Source: a virus
Length of the DNA stretch: 28,557 bases
Strand: one strand, 5' to 3'
Virus record (IMG/VR): IMGVR_UViG_3300037587_000252
Span: 1-28,557 of that record
Shown here piece after piece: positions 1-5,594 of this stretch. A model generated the notes under the pieces. It was not told the origin of the DNA and did no database searches. It saw only the letters and a list, made by a program, of their open reading frames with translations. Both the position numbers and the translations under genes were made by a program. Within the stretch, counting starts at the first letter, position 1; each line of letters opens with the position of its first letter.

Positions 1-161
1 TACCCTTTCAGGATTGAAGGCTATTAACCTTGACGCGTCTTATGGAGGCGTGAATCATCAGCGAACAAGTCGTGATAACCCTTTTTTAGTCGCCTTCGTC
101 ATGCCGTGACATGGGAGGTAGCGACCCAAGAGCCTGAAAGCTGCTCTTTGTGTTTTCTGTA
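1..161 (+). other. Gene-free segment with possible structured RNA
   Basis: No open reading frame of useful length with a ribosome binding site is seen on either strand. Several short inverted repeats are present on the + strand: AAGG/CCTT near 15-29, ACGC/GCGT near 34-52, and GTCGC/GCGAC enclosing GTCA/TGAC near 91-125. An 8-base pairing of CTTTCAGG (5-12) with CCTGAAAG (133-140) could close the whole segment. This may be the 3' end of a transcript from beyond the left edge, or a structured RNA. The folding is inferred by eye only. Confidence 0.3.
128..155 (+). terminator. Hairpin with T-rich tail (candidate terminator)
   Basis: A 6-bp stem AAGAGC/GCTCTT (128-133 with 143-148) has a 9-base loop and is followed by TGTGTTTTCTG. 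It has the shape of a rho-independent terminator for + strand transcription entering from the left. Seven bases of its loop are complementary to CTTTCAG at 5-11. Confidence 0.45.
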
Positions 162-285
162 TGATCAATCAAGTTGACCATGTAGCGAATGATAGTTGAA
201 TGCTTTGAGCCTGTCAACAACTAATTTCAAATGATTCTGAAATCAGCAACCAGACAATGTAACCGCCGGTTTTTTCTCTCGCTGT
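162..285 (+). repeat. Tandem repeat copy 1 (124 bp)
   Basis: First of three diverging direct repeats. The order inside the unit is: the start block TGATCAATCAAGTTGACC followed by ATGT, a spacer of about 37 bases, TGTCAACA, then a hairpin at 221-246 (stem CTAATTT/AAATCAG with one A-C mismatch, around the loop CAAATGATTCTG), the block CAACCAG, and a short AACC/GGTT inverted repeat running into a T tract. The spacing of each block matches copy 2. No protein-coding frame is shared by the copies, so the unit is probably regulatory or structural. Confidence 0.8.
261..280 (+). terminator. Short hairpin plus T tract at end of repeat copy 1
   Basis: AACC/GGTT (261-264 with 268-271) with a 3-base loop is followed by TTTTTTCTCTC. 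The stem is short, so termination may be weak. Its position is equivalent to the stronger hairpin at the end of copy 2. Confidence 0.35.
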
Positions 286-411
286 TGATCAATCAAGTTG
301 ACCATGTGAAAGATGATATCAACAGTTTGTAACCCTGTCAACAGTTAATTTCAAATGATTCTAAAATTAACAACCAGCTAATAAAACCTCGCTGGTTTCT
401 TTTCTTCTTTT
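286..411 (+). repeat. Tandem repeat copy 2 (126 bp)
   Basis: Second copy, beginning with the same 22 bases as copy 1. Its central hairpin is a perfect 8-bp stem GTTAATTT/AAATTAAC (344-351 with 364-371) around nearly the same loop. Relative to copy 1, one stem pair changes from C-G to T-A and the A-C mismatch becomes A-T, so the pairing is kept while the sequence changes. This suggests selection on structure. Confidence 0.85.
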
Positions 412-412
412 T
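372..412 (+). terminator. Hairpin plus long T-rich tail at end of repeat copy 2
   Basis: Stem AACCAGC/GCTGGTT (372-378 with 391-397), 12-base loop, then a T-rich run to 412. This is a plausible + strand rho-independent terminator. Together with 128-155 and 261-280 it makes three serial stop signals facing rightward transcription. Confidence 0.5.
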
Positions 413-507
413 GATTGAACTAGTCAACCATGTATCGAATCTTAAACCATACCTTTACACCCGTCAACACCTAAATGCATATAAGTTAACAAAAGCCCTT
501 GTAGGGC
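412..507 (+). repeat. Tandem repeat copy 3 (degenerate)
   Basis: The start block is recognisable (TGATTGAACTAGTCAACC then ATGTATCGAAT), as is CCCGTCAACACCTAA at the equivalent position. The central hairpin has decayed. A GC-rich stem GCCCT/AGGGC with a TGT loop (495-507) lies where copies 1 and 2 carry their terminal hairpin, but without a T tract. Confidence 0.55.
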
Positions 508-713
508 GTTACAAGAGCTTATACCCCCTATTAAAGGTACGTAAACCACCGTACAAGCTCCTGTGCTGCGTTCTAAGCAACTTTAGGGTATAGATAGGTA
601 TAATCATATTGATCTGGTATTATGGAGCAGTACAAGAGCTTACAAGAGTTTATAGATATGACTAGGAAACAAGAGGCACCTGGGAATCATTCGCATTTAG
701 AAAGTAATAGACA
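508..713. other. Gene-poor spacer with short direct repeats
   Basis: No supported gene. TACAAGAGCT occurs at 510-519 and 631-640, the second time followed at once by a near copy TACAAGAGTT (641-650), and both are followed by TATA. A TATAAT box at 599-604 has no recognisable -35 element at 16-18 bp. A small inverted repeat GTACG/CGTAC lies near 538-555. Confidence 0.4.
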
Positions 714-743
714 TAAAAAAAGCCCCTGCCAGTGTAGGGGCTT
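714..743 (-). terminator. Rho-independent terminator of the leftward gene cluster
   Basis: On the - strand an 8-bp stem AAGCCCCT/AGGGGCTT with an 8-base loop is followed by a run of seven T (714-720 read in reverse). It lies 22 bases past the stop codon of the last - strand gene, which fits transcript termination of the 3448-to-766 cluster. Confidence 0.85.
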
Positions 744-765
744 GTGTGGCGGTACTGGCGAGAGA

Positions 766-1824
766 TTAGATAGTGATAGGGCCAACGAACGACCGGCGGT
801 GTTTAATCCCTGCCACCACCTTGTCATGTATTAGAGCGGGGTCTTGTAGATCACTACGCTCTTGTACTGTTAGTGGTATAGCCATTGGGACGGCCTCTAC
901 ATGGCTAGGCTCTTGTACTACCCTTTCCATAGGCATGTTCCGCATAGTTCCGCTTGGGAGGTCGTTAACTTCAATCTTAGGCTTACCCTTTACACTTAAA
1001 TCATGCGACCCCTTTGCATTGCTACTAACATGATAAAGTGAACTGTTATTATGAATGTTTCTAAACAGCTTGTTAAACCCGGCTTCCATCTCTTCCTTGA
1101 TGGCCTCTTTCTGTACGCGTAACTCTTTCAGTTTAGTATTGTATACCGAGTGATTAATATCACCCCGCTTTAAATCCTTTTTGAGTTTAACCTTCTCGCC
1201 GTTATAGTCGAATGTATTGTAGGCATGAAAACCAAAAGAGCGTGTATAGTCTTTAGGCAATAATCCCTCGATAACCGCAGCATCTAGAAAAGCGCCCACC
1301 TTAGCATGTCCATTTTTACCGTCCCTTGATGCAGCGCCTAGCAAATGCGCTTTAAGTTTAGCGCCCCAAGTGGAAACAACTTCCGGCGTATACTCTTTGC
1401 GCTTGCCGCGTGTTATCACGTTATATTGTGGCCGGATGAAATTCCATTCAGCTTTTGATAGTTCACGCTTGGACATATAGGTAATAAGTCCCATAAAACG
1501 ATGTATACTTCCATCAGTGTGGCCCCATACACTCCCAGCACATATGTGGAAGGGTTTTACCGTTTGGTCAGGCATAACTACCAGTTGTTGTTTGTTACAA
1601 GCCCTAACAAAGGCTGTAAACAGTTTATCCCTTTCAGCCCTTATCAGTTCACGCTTGAAACCAGTGCGGGCCATGTCTGCAATGTGTTCAAAGCCTTTTA
1701 ACAGGTTTAAACTGTTTTCTATAGTAACTGGTAAGACCGGAGTCTCTTTCAAACCTTTAGTGGTTTCTTTTGAGGGATGAAAATGAATACCTAACCGGAT
1801 TGTTTCAACTGTTGAACTAGTCAT
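766..1824 (-). CDS. Hypothetical protein, 352 aa, last gene of leftward cluster
   Basis: The function is not recognised. The protein is soluble-looking, with no signal peptide or membrane segment, and is rich in Lys/Arg (for example residues 130-220), which would be compatible with nucleic acid binding. A charged helical stretch around residues 230-250 precedes a low-complexity C-terminal third. The ATG at 1824 has GAGG about 9 bases upstream, and the preceding gene stops one base earlier in transcription order. It is by far the largest gene of the - strand cluster and is followed by a strong terminator. An early host-interaction or DNA-transaction role is possible from position only. Confidence 0.8.
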   Translation of the reverse strand: MTSSTVETIRLGIHFHPSKETTKGLKETPVLPVTIENSLNLLKGFEHIADMARTGFKRELIRAERDKLFTAFVRACNKQQLVVMPDQTVKPFHICAGSVWGHTDGSIHRFMGLITYMSKRELSKAEWNFIRPQYNVITRGKRKEYTPEVVSTWGAKLKAHLLGAASRDGKNGHAKVGAFLDAAVIEGLLPKDYTRSFGFHAYNTFDYNGEKVKLKKDLKRGDINHSVYNTKLKELRVQKEAIKEEMEAGFNKLFRNIHNNSSLYHVSSNAKGSHDLSVKGKPKIEVNDLPSGTMRNMPMERVVQEPSHVEAVPMAIPLTVQERSDLQDPALIHDKVVAGIKHRRSFVGPITI

Positions 1825-1825
1825 T

Positions 1826-2062
1826 TTAAAAAGCCTCGTTATTTAATGGAAACAAAGTCCGATTATTAAATGTCTGATGCAACTTGATCCTGTTATGTAC
1901 AGATCCCTTGTTTCCTTTCATCCAGACACCACCAAACACCACCCAGCCGCCTAAGCAACGCCTAGTGGGTCGTTTCTTTTCCCCTAGAACAATATCAGTG
2001 TACCGAGGGATAGAAACACCAGAGAAACGGCGGTATATAGATGTAGATTGTTTCCTGTACAT
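1826..2062 (-). CDS. Hypothetical basic protein, 78 aa
   Basis: Small, strongly basic protein (many Arg and Lys, few acidic residues) with a Gly/Val/Trp-rich centre around residues 37-50. No family is recognised. The ATG at 2062 is preceded by GAGGTG at a good distance, and the stop lies two bases before the start of the 352-aa gene, so the two are probably co-translated. The gene sits two bases after the stop of the upstream membrane-protein gene. The assignment as a gene rests on packing and the ribosome binding site, not on similarity. Confidence 0.65.
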   Translation of the reverse strand: MYRKQSTSIYRRFSGVSIPRYTDIVLGEKKRPTRRCLGGWVVFGGVWMKGNKGSVHNRIKLHQTFNNRTLFPLNNEAF

Positions 2063-2064
2063 GA

Positions 2065-2310
2065 TTATTTAACACCTCTATTGAATTTCTCAATGTAATA
2101 AAGCTTTGCGGATTGATACAAGATATGAATACAAAAAGAACAGAAAAGAAAAGCTCCGAATAGCGGCTTTAATTCACAAGTGAGAATAAACCCGCAATTG
2201 TTCAAGCTATCGAACATGTACAGGAATGAAACAATGACACACACCGCCATTAACCAACGCATACAGAAACCGAATGGAGCCACTAACTTAAAAGGATTAC
2301 CCACTTTCAT
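2065..2310 (-). CDS. Small membrane protein, 81 aa, two TM segments
   Basis: Two hydrophobic helices are visible, about residues 15-35 and 45-66, the second rich in Cys and Phe, with a basic C-terminal tail. Phage early regions often encode such inner-membrane proteins, but no family is recognised. The ATG at 2310 overlaps the TGA of the upstream 41-aa gene (ATGA), and a GGAG element lies just upstream inside that gene, so translational coupling is likely. Confidence 0.7.
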   Translation of the reverse strand: MKVGNPFKLVAPFGFCMRWLMAVCVIVSFLYMFDSLNNCGFILTCELKPLFGAFLFCSFCIHILYQSAKLYYIEKFNRGVK

Positions 2311-2432
2311 TTACTCCAGTCGTCGCGATTATATTTTTTAGGTGGTGTTTTCCATGGCCTAGCTGGGTTTTTAATTGCACCACGTACACTAAGAACAAGT
2401 GCAATGAGGATGAGTACAGGGATAATAAACAT
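2307..2432 (-). CDS. Very small membrane protein, 41 aa
   Basis: This short frame fits exactly between its neighbours: ATG at 2432, two bases after the stop of the upstream gene, and a TGA overlapping the next ATG. AAAAGGTAA lies at the correct distance upstream. The product has an N-terminal hydrophobic helix (about residues 2-16) and a basic, Pro/Lys-rich tail with a Trp at 27 and 39. Without it there would be an unexplained 120-base gap in an otherwise gap-free cluster. Function unknown. Confidence 0.65.
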   Translation of the reverse strand: MFIIPVLILIALVLSVRGAIKNPARPWKTPPKKYNRDDWSK

Positions 2433-2434
2433 GG

Positions 2435-2644
2435 TTAATTACCTTTTTTAATAAACGCTTTAATTTCTTTGATAAGTAGGTATAAACCTACTCCAGAAAG
2501 GATACCAGACCCCACAAAAGCGGATAAAAGTAAAATAATAAATGATAAGTCACCTTTATATACTATGGAACATATCAAGAGAAAACCATAAACGCACATA
2601 CTAAGAAAACTTATAAAAACAGCACCTACTTTAAGAATCATCAT
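2435..2644 (-). CDS. Small membrane protein, 69 aa, two TM segments (holin-sized)
   Basis: Two hydrophobic helices, about residues 3-28 and 34-58, are separated by a short KGD turn, and the C-terminus is lysine-rich. Size and topology resemble two-TM holins, but many other phage membrane proteins look alike and it lies far from the late genes. The first ATG shares its A with the upstream stop (TAATG); a second in-frame ATG follows at once. GGAGGT lies about 9 bases upstream. Confidence 0.7.
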   Translation of the reverse strand: MMILKVGAVFISFLSMCVYGFLLICSIVYKGDLSFIILLLSAFVGSGILSGVGLYLLIKEIKAFIKKGN

Positions 2645-2895
2645 TAAACTAATACCTCCGAAATAACGACATCACCTTCAAACTTATCAACCACTACATG
2701 AACCAACAAACGACTAGTGACCTGTACAAGCTTTTCATGTACAGGGAAGCCTGTAATGTCACCACACCACGCGCTACACTCTTTGATGTAGTCACCATAG
2801 GGAGAGAGATTAAAGCCCCTCTCGGACGCTATACGCTCTAATTTAGCGACTGCCCTTTGGCTGTTTATTTGCGCATATAAATCATGAGTAGCCAT
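2644..2895 (-). CDS. Hypothetical protein, 83 aa
   Basis: Unrecognised small soluble protein. It has an N-terminal helix-prone half, a central segment with two Cys around a Trp (residues 40-44), and a beta-prone, Val-rich C-terminus. The ATG at 2895 has CGGAGT upstream at suitable spacing. It is part of the packed - strand cluster and overlaps the start of the next membrane-protein gene by one base. Confidence 0.7.
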   Translation of the reverse strand: MATHDLYAQINSQRAVAKLERIASERGFNLSPYGDYIKECSAWCGDITGFPVHEKLVQVTSRLLVHVVVDKFEGDVVISEVLV

Positions 2896-2909
2896 TCTAT
2901 ATACTCCGG

Positions 2910-3194
2910 TTACGCTAAAATCATTAATTGGAATTTAATCATTCTCTCTAAGAGCTTTTCATTATCATCATAAGATGAATCAGAAAAAGACAATACATTA
3001 CGGTTAAGCCTTATAACAGCTTCCGTAGTGTCTGGATGATTCTCTAACCAGAACAACAGTTCATCTATTAGAGCCGTTGATTTATCAAGTTGAGTGATAG
3101 AATCCATACCAGTTAGTAAGTCAGACTGATTAACAAGAGCGTTGTTCTTGATATGTACCAATGTGGACAGTTCGCCGATAGTTAAGTTTTTCAT
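2910..3194 (-). CDS. Hypothetical protein, 94 aa
   Basis: Predominantly helical acidic protein with no membrane segment and no recognised motif. The ATG at 3194 overlaps the TGA of the upstream gene (ATGA), and AAAAAAGGATT lies just upstream inside that gene. The overlap suggests coupled translation with the 85-aa protein encoded before it, and possibly that the two act together. Function cannot be inferred. Confidence 0.7.
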   Translation of the reverse strand: MKNLTIGELSTLVHIKNNALVNQSDLLTGMDSITQLDKSTALIDELLFWLENHPDTTEAVIRLNRNVLSFSDSSYDDNEKLLERMIKFQLMILA

Positions 3195-3448
3195 AATGTC
3201 TTTAATCCTTTTTTAGCAGCTTTATAGTCGTCTTTAAAAGTATCTAGTTCATCAATATCAACTATGTATTGAGTAGCCATTGAATCAACTTTCTCTCCTT
3301 CCTCGTATATGGTTCCCCACTCCCTTTTCCAATCCTTGTTTAAGGTGGCTACCATTGCATCTAATTCAATCTCACAAGAGCAGGTAAGTACCATGTAAGC
3401 CATGCCACGAAACTCGTTATTCTCCATTGCTGCACGTTGTAGTCTCAT
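3191..3448 (-). CDS. Hypothetical protein, 85 aa, first gene of leftward cluster
   Basis: First gene of the - strand cluster, transcribed away from the 3449-4157 divergent region. The soluble, charged product has no recognised motif. The ATG at 3448 is preceded by AAGGATT at about 10 bases. An alternative in-frame ATG (residue 8) exists but lacks an equally good site. Its transcript should start within the divergent region, though no clear sigma70 promoter could be read. Confidence 0.7.
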   Translation of the reverse strand: MRLQRAAMENNEFRGMAYMVLTCSCEIELDAMVATLNKDWKREWGTIYEEGEKVDSMATQYIVDIDELDTFKDDYKAAKKGLKTL

Positions 3449-4157
3449 GATACTGGCAATCCTTAGTAGGTTAGTAGGTCAATCTTTCCTGCTCTTTTTT
3501 CTTTTAATTGTAGCTGCTGAAGGGGCATAAATCCACTATATCTAGCTCTAACCACACATATATACGATCTTATACAATCCTTTTACATATAACTAATCCT
3601 TTATGGATAGCCAGGATACCATTAAAGCACAGTCCTTAGCACATATATGTAAATAAATCTATAATAATATGAAATTAGATTGAACTTTCTTCCATTCTTG
3701 TTGTCTTAGTAACTATATTTGAATACAAAGATAAGTAATAACATGAATGATAACGATAAATAGAAACGCAATATAAAAGTAAGTGAGAGTGTAAGTGCGA
3801 TAGAGAGTAAGAATGGTTCGTATTCACCCTCAGACTCTCCCCTCATACACTCGTCTAGCTAAATAATAATGCGGTGAGAACCACTATTCATAGTAATAAA
3901 GAGAGTAGTAATACGAATGATTAGCGTTTACCTGGATACATAGTAGTAGCGGTATGTGTAGCGTTGTTGTTAGCGGTGTCAATGTTGCTGTCGATGGTGC
4001 TGCTGGTAGTGGTATTGTTAATGCTATTGATTCTCAGTACGCGCGGGTAGGGGTATAGGGACATGTGGGGGCAGTGAAAGGGTGGGCACACCACTCTCAC
4101 AGAATATCCCAGAATAGCTTGTCTACTTAAATTACAATACAACGCAAGGATAGCGTG
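3449..4157. promoter_or_regulatory. Divergent intergenic region with structured leader
   Basis: This 709-base region separates the leftward cluster from the rightward genes, so promoters for both should lie here. The part from 3530 to 3790 is AT-rich. One weak + strand sigma70-like pair is TTGTCT (3701-3706), a 17-base spacer and TACAAA (3724-3729), each 4 of 6 to consensus; it is only a candidate. Inverted repeats at 3803-3839, 3817-3917 and 4074-4100 suggest a long structured 5' leader for the rightward transcript. Positions 3925-4050 are a low-complexity GTN/NTG block. No convincing conserved gene is seen. Confidence 0.6.
4074..4100 (+). other. Hairpin in the leader of the rightward genes
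   Basis: Outer stem GTGA/TCAC (4074-4077 with 4097-4100) and inner stem GTGG/CCAC (4082-4085 with 4091-4094) around GCACA, separated by an asymmetric internal loop. There is no T tract after it, so it is not a standard terminator. It lies about 60 bases before the first + strand gene. Confidence 0.4.
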
Positions 4158-4337
4158 ATGAACAATGAACGTATCACCCTCGAAGATATCAAGCGTATGC
4201 AGAAAGCAATGGATGAGGCAAACGTTCCAATGCCTATTTGCTTCTTCAGTAATGAAGGTAAGAGATATAAGCATAAGCGTATCCCTGTGTATCCTTTTGA
4301 GGTCTATGAAGAGGTTCCTTATAATGAAGGACTATAA
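4158..4337 (+). CDS. Hypothetical protein, 59 aa, first rightward gene
   Basis: Small soluble protein, Met-rich at the N-terminus, with a Lys/Tyr/Pro-rich C-terminal half. No family is recognised. The ATG at 4158 has AAGGA 7 bases upstream; a GTG at 4155 directly before it is an alternative start. Its end overlaps the next gene by 14 bases. As the first gene after the divergent region, its translation would be the one most affected by structure in the leader. Confidence 0.65.
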   Translation: MNNERITLEDIKRMQKAMDEANVPMPICFFSNEGKRYKHKRIPVYPFEVYEEVPYNEGL

Positions 4338-4563
4338 CAGAGATACTAGAGTACTTACCATTTCTCCTGGTGATATAGATAACACTAGAGAGAATCATGG
4401 GTATTTCTTACCAGAGGGTAGGAGCTATCGTGATGTGTGGAGATATAGCGGTCTAATGGTTCAAGAGATTATCTTTGCAGATGGTGCTAAGGATGAACTC
4501 TCCCACAATGATATAAGGTATTTAGAGAGTAGGGTAAGGAGTCGGCCTAATGTCAGCACATAA
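4324..4563 (+). CDS. Hypothetical protein, 79 aa
   Basis: The open frame extends upstream to 4165, but that part would be out of frame inside the preceding gene. The ATG at 4324, with GAGGTT in front, gives a sensible protein overlapping its neighbour by 14 bases. The product is charged and soluble, rich in Asp/Arg, with no recognised motif. It overlaps the following 57-aa gene by 14 bases as well, so three consecutive small genes are interleaved. Confidence 0.65.
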   Translation: MKDYNRDTRVLTISPGDIDNTRENHGYFLPEGRSYRDVWRYSGLMVQEIIFADGAKDELSHNDIRYLESRVRSRPNVST

Positions 4564-4723
4564 CTACGTACTTGATCTCATATACTCACCCTTCCAAGCT
4601 ATTCACTATGTTGAGCTACAGCTCCATAGCGGCTCCTATGGCACAGTGCGCATAGGGCAATACGCGGTACGAGGATACTTCTTTAAGACTGTACCTGGCC
4701 TATTGAAGGAACTACTGAAATGA
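4550..4723 (+). CDS. Hypothetical protein, 57 aa
   Basis: This small gene fills what would otherwise be a gap. The ATG at 4550 has AAGGAG 9 bases upstream, and its TGA overlaps the ATG of the next gene (ATGA). The product is aromatic-rich, with many Tyr and Phe, and looks beta-prone with a helical C-terminus. No family is recognised. Both overlaps and the strong ribosome binding site support a real gene. Confidence 0.65.
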   Translation: MSAHNYVLDLIYSPFQAIHYVELQLHSGSYGTVRIGQYAVRGYFFKTVPGLLKELLK

Positions 4724-4935
4724 AAGAATCTCCGTACATGTCACTTGGTGAACTCTTAGAGCGCCTCGAAGATTATAAAGAGCGTGGGCTTATCACTGAT
4801 GCGTCTAGCGTAAGAGTATGCGCAGATGGTAATTGGGAACAACAAACAGAAGCTTTCTTCGTTTGCTATACAGAAGAGCAAGAGATTAAAGGGACTACGT
4901 GCCAAAGCATACGTATCCCACTTTACAGGAAGTAA
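4720..4935 (+). CDS. Hypothetical protein, 71 aa
   Basis: Small soluble protein with an N-terminal helix (residues 6-22, LGELLERLEDYKERG) and a C-terminal beta-prone half containing two Cys. This arrangement, a leading ELLERL helix and then a short domain, recurs in small phage proteins of unknown function; I cannot name a family. AAGGA lies 8 bases upstream of the ATG, and the gene is just upstream of the small terminase. Confidence 0.7.
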   Translation: MKESPYMSLGELLERLEDYKERGLITDASSVRVCADGNWEQQTEAFFVCYTEEQEIKGTTCQSIRIPLYRK

Positions 4936-4942
4936 TATAGAA

Positions 4943-5344
4943 ATGAAAGAACTTACAGCGCAACAAGAACTCTTCCTAGAGTATCTGTTCAACGATCCAG
5001 AGTGTGCTCGTGATACTAAGAGTGCTTGCGTAGCTGCAGGTTATGAACTCACTTATCATGGTAGGCTGGTCAAGTCTCTACGAGATGAGATCATGGAGCG
5101 TACCAACATCGAACTGGCTATGTCAGCGCCTAAGGCGTCTGGTAGGTTGGTTAGTATGATGGATGAAGATGGTACTATCCCTAAGGCTGAGACACGTCTT
5201 AAGGCTATTGAGAGCGTACTAGATCGTGTAGGTCTAGCTAAGAAGCAGCAATTGGATATCACATCTGAGAGCGCTATCCCTCTATTTATCTTGCCTGAGA
5301 AGAAAACAGTTGTCCTAGATAACGAGGTGGTACTAGATGAATAA
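4943..5344 (+). CDS. terS: Terminase small subunit (DNA recognition)
   Basis: A 133-aa protein whose N-terminus (LTAQQELFLEYL, then the A-x-x-A-G-Y pattern around residues 25-30) is the helix-turn-helix region typical of phage small terminases, which bind the packaging site and load DNA onto the large subunit. The C-terminal half carries helices for oligomerisation and a beta-prone tail. The start at 4943 (AGGAA upstream) is preferred over the frame's upstream ATG at 4826, which lies inside the preceding gene. The large subunit follows about 1.5 kb downstream, separated by several small genes rather than adjacent. Confidence 0.7.
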   Translation: MKELTAQQELFLEYLFNDPECARDTKSACVAAGYELTYHGRLVKSLRDEIMERTNIELAMSAPKASGRLVSMMDEDGTIPKAETRLKAIESVLDRVGLAKKQQLDITSESAIPLFILPEKKTVVLDNEVVLDE

Positions 5345-5594
5345 TCAGTGGTACGAACTTGATAAAGAGATTGAAGTAGCGGGAGAGTATCCCTTTACCT
5401 ATGTGGTCACTAGCGGTGACGTAGATGGTATCGAGGTACATATGGCCCGTGTAACATCTATAAAGAGTCATAAAATCTTTATGACGTGGGAAGCAGATCG
5501 AGAAGCGACAGACGTGACTGAGAAGCTAACTGTAAATTCGTTGAAGTATAGCGTCAAGAATGTCCTACAACAAGAGGAAGGTGAAAATGCCTAA
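5337..5594 (+). CDS. Hypothetical protein, 85 aa
   Basis: Acidic, beta-rich small protein without recognised motif. The ATG at 5337 lies 8 bases inside the end of the small terminase gene, with GAGGTGG upstream, so it is probably translationally coupled to it. The following gene starts 8 bases before its stop. Function unknown; its position within the packaging region suggests a late gene. Confidence 0.7.
   Translation: MNNQWYELDKEIEVAGEYPFTYVVTSGDVDGIEVHMARVTSIKSHKIFMTWEADREATDVTEKLTVNSLKYSVKNVLQQEEGENA

Noticed and set aside
174-202. TTGACC in the repeats as a sigma70 -35 element
   Set aside because: A weak -10 (TTGAAT) is present in copy 1 but not at the same place in copy 2, so a conserved promoter is not supported.
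162-507. CRISPR array
   Set aside because: The period is 124-126 bp and sequence between the shared blocks is also related; this is not the short repeat/unique spacer layout of CRISPR.
411-593. 60-codon + strand open frame inside repeat copy 3
   Set aside because: Starts with TTG, no ribosome binding site, and overlaps the repeat and its hairpin; no matching frame in copies 1 and 2.
599-604. TATAAT hexamer as a promoter
   Set aside because: No -35-like element at 16-18 bp and no gene downstream on that strand. The TATAAT at 6204-6209 fails for the same missing -35.
622-834. 70-codon + strand open frame
   Set aside because: No ribosome binding site, crosses the opposing terminator at 714-743 and runs into the end of the - strand gene. 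The first part looks protein-like, so it is not fully excluded.
3921-4274. 117-codon - strand open frame
   Set aside because: It runs antisense through the GTN-rich block and into the first + strand gene; the Asn/Thr-rich C-terminus is a shadow of the low-complexity DNA.
4165-4323. N-terminal extension of the 79-aa protein
   Set aside because: It lies wholly inside the preceding gene in another frame; the ATG at 4324 has its own ribosome binding site.
4826-4942. N-terminal extension of the small terminase
   Set aside because: Lies inside the upstream gene; the usual small-terminase N-terminus begins at ATG 4943.
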